In this document: positions 5,236 through 5,947 of the stretch, in pieces | Layout of the letters: each line of letters begins with the position of its first letter | How positions within the stretch are numbered: the stretch's first letter is position 1 | Source of the DNA: Methanobacteriota archaeon | GTDB lineage: Archaea > Halobacteriota > Methanosarcinia > Methanosarcinales > Methanoperedenaceae | Direction: 5' to 3' | Assembly (NCBI GenBank): GCA_018900975.1 | Contig: JAHIFK010000115.1 | Span: 1-5,947, forward strand | DNA length: 5,947 bases | The notes under the pieces: model-generated | The model's database searches: none | What the model was told of the DNA's origin: nothing | What the model saw: the letters and a program-made list of their open reading frames with translations, nothing else | Made by a program: the position numbers and the translations under genes

Positions 5236-5658
5236 ATGGATATATTTAAAAAACAGTATGAAAATGTTAATGCGTTGGCTGTGGTTAGGGCCGATGACAT
5301 GTCAAAGGTTAAGACAGCTCTTTGCGACCTTGTCAGATATGCGCGTCTGACTTTCGCGGATAAGGCAAGACGGCTGGAGCCAGCTTTTGCGGATAATATT
5401 CTCATACATGTAATGAAAAGTCCGTTGAGAACATGCTGTGAAGCCGCGTCTATTGTTCCCCTTTCAGATGAAGCCAGCGCGGCGATCGGGAGGCTGCGTA
5501 AGATACATCCTCCGGCCCATGTGATCATCGTAAGTCCAAGGCATGAAATTTTCCATGAACTGATAAATTATGTGGATATTCTCCCTGAGATCGACCTTAC
5601 GCTTGAACCTGAAGCATATTCCATGCCAGTATATCAGATGGCAGATGCGAAGTTTTAA
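5236..5658 (+). CDS. Conserved archaeal protein of unknown function (DUF356-like, tentative)
   Basis: A 140-residue soluble protein with no signal peptide or membrane segment. From memory it resembles the archaeal DUF356 family, found mainly in methanogens: an N-terminal strand ALAVVRADDMSKVKTALCDL (13-32), a central part with FADNILIHVMKSPLRTCCEAASIVPLSDEA (51-80), and GRLRKIHPPAHVIIVSPRHE (85-104). The alternation of short strands and helices suggests a compact alpha/beta fold. C68 and C69 are adjacent, but no metal-site pattern is evident. No enzymatic function is known for the family and none is proposed. ATG at 5236 is the first start after a strong TATA box, with a very short leader and no clear Shine-Dalgarno. 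The gene lies upstream of and in the same direction as fwdD/fmdD, but a 156-base gap with T-tracts and a new promoter separates them, so they are probably transcribed apart. Confidence 0.72.
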   Translation: MDIFKKQYENVNALAVVRADDMSKVKTALCDLVRYARLTFADKARRLEPAFADNILIHVMKSPLRTCCEAASIVPLSDEASAAIGRLRKIHPPAHVIIVSPRHEIFHELINYVDILPEIDLTLEPEAYSMPVYQMADAKF

Positions 5659-5712
5659 TTTTCATTTTATTTTTATTTTTACTTTTCCTGTCTATTTTTG
5701 TGATTTTTTTTT
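5659..5712 (+). terminator. T-rich terminator of the DUF356-like gene
   Basis: Directly after the stop codon the plus strand is overwhelmingly T with repeated runs of four or five, and ends with nine consecutive T (5704-5712). No stable hairpin precedes the runs. This is the common form of archaeal intrinsic termination, possibly at several positions. Confidence 0.65.
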
Positions 5713-5715
5713 GTT

Positions 5716-5754
5716 ATTTTGTTCATTTAATTAGTATATCCAATCGAACAAAAT
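5716..5754. repeat. 9-base inverted repeat upstream of the fwdD promoter
   Basis: ATTTTGTTC (5716-5724) and GAACAAAAT (5746-5754) are exact reverse complements, 21 bases apart. The right arm ends seven bases before the TATA box at 5762-5769. It could be an operator for the formylmethanofuran dehydrogenase gene or a weak RNA stem at the end of the upstream transcript; the long AT-rich spacer makes the operator reading somewhat more likely. Confidence 0.4.
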
Positions 5755-5760
5755 CACATC

Positions 5761-5770
5761 CTTTTTAAAC
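5761..5770 (+). promoter_or_regulatory. TATA box of fwdD/fmdD
   Basis: CTTTTTAAAC on the plus strand is a reasonable archaeal TATA box. Its predicted start site is near 5791, giving a leader of about 24 bases that includes the ribosome-binding site at 5805-5809. Confidence 0.5.
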
Positions 5771-5804
5771 ATGGACGTAAATTTACACGACTATCAATAA
5801 AAAA

Positions 5805-5809
5805 GAGGG
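5805..5809 (+). promoter_or_regulatory. Ribosome-binding site of fwdD/fmdD
   Basis: GAGGG lies five bases before the ATG at 5815 and supports that start. Unlike most genes in this window, this one appears to have a leader with a Shine-Dalgarno. Confidence 0.55.
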
Positions 5810-5814
5810 ACGAG

Positions 5815-5947
5815 ATGACATTAAAAGTAAATTTGATAACTGGAAGAACAATTAATCAGGGAGCGACGATCGAAAATAAGACCTCTTCTGATTATCAGGA
5901 AGCAACCGCCTTATGTGAATTGAATCCAAAGGATGCCGGGCAACTGG
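5815..5947 (+). CDS. fwdD: Formylmethanofuran dehydrogenase subunit D (molybdopterin dinucleotide-binding), 5' end only
   Basis: The frame from ATG at 5815 is open to the window edge, giving 44 codons. It begins MTLKVNLITGRTINQGATIE and continues NKTSSDYQEATALCELNPKD, which matches the N-terminus of FwdD/FmdD: the LITGRT...QG loop, then a helix and the A.CEL.P.D strand-turn of the molybdopterin-dinucleotide-binding domain. The subunit works with FwdB/FmdB to hold the tungsten- or molybdenum-pterin cofactor of formylmethanofuran dehydrogenase, the cytoplasmic enzyme that reduces CO2 to formylmethanofuran in methanogenesis or runs in reverse in methane or methyl-group oxidation. D is often the first gene of such operons (fwdDBAC), which fits the promoter here. 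The tungsten (fwd) and molybdenum (fmd) forms cannot be told apart from this fragment. Most of the gene lies outside the window. Confidence 0.85.
   Translation, partial: MTLKVNLITGRTINQGATIENKTSSDYQEATALCELNPKDAGQL

Noticed and set aside
5199..5528. Minus-strand open frame of 109 codons
   Set aside because: It is antisense to the DUF356-like gene and runs into its promoter; no family pattern.

Overview
The window looks like a chromosomal segment of a methanogenic or methane-oxidising archaeon, most likely of the Methanosarcinales/Methanoperedens type. This is inferred from gene content: the right edge carries the start of a molybdopterin-binding subunit of formylmethanofuran dehydrogenase (fwdD/fmdD). 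Next to it are a stand-alone TRAM-domain protein, an XPD/Rad3 helicase with its four Fe-S cysteines, a VapBC pair and an archaeal nucleotidyltransferase. Promoters are also archaeal in style: clear TATA boxes sit about 25 bases before a start codon or a short leader, and T-tracts follow genes. Species cannot be fixed from this sequence alone.

Layout, left to right. (1) Positions 1-727, minus strand: the N-terminal 242 codons of an IS1634-type DDE transposase that runs off the left edge, with its promoter and a 15-base direct repeat at 738-752/796-810 near the presumed element end. (2) 882-1823, minus: a predicted nucleotidyltransferase (COG1665-like), apparently leaderless. (3) 1870-2510, minus: a vapB-vapC toxin-antitoxin operon (AbrB-type antitoxin, PIN-domain toxin) whose promoter carries three 7-base repeats at exact 10-base spacing. 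(4) 2670-2876, plus: a small TRAM-domain RNA-binding protein, divergent from vapBC, with a perfect hairpin predicted at the very 5' end of its mRNA. (5) 2883-5063, minus: an XPD/Rad3-family Fe-S helicase, convergent with the TRAM gene with only six bases between the stop codons. (6) 5064-5235: a divergent promoter region holding a 19-base palindrome that abuts four tandem 11-base repeats. (7) 5236-5658, plus: a conserved archaeal protein of unknown function (DUF356-like, tentative). (8) 5659-5814: T-rich termination region, a spaced inverted repeat and the promoter of the next gene. (9) 5815-5947, plus: 5' end of fwdD/fmdD, cut by the window edge.

The genes do not form one pathway. They are housekeeping archaeal functions (DNA repair helicase, RNA chaperone, C1 metabolism) with two mobile or accessory insertions (the IS and vapBC). 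I did not find a clear new multi-gene system. The most notable unexplained material is regulatory: the palindrome plus phased repeats between the helicase and the DUF356-like gene, the phased repeats at vapBC, and the 5' hairpin of the TRAM gene. The window has no gene-free stretch longer than about 175 bases, and I saw no tRNA, rRNA or CRISPR array.
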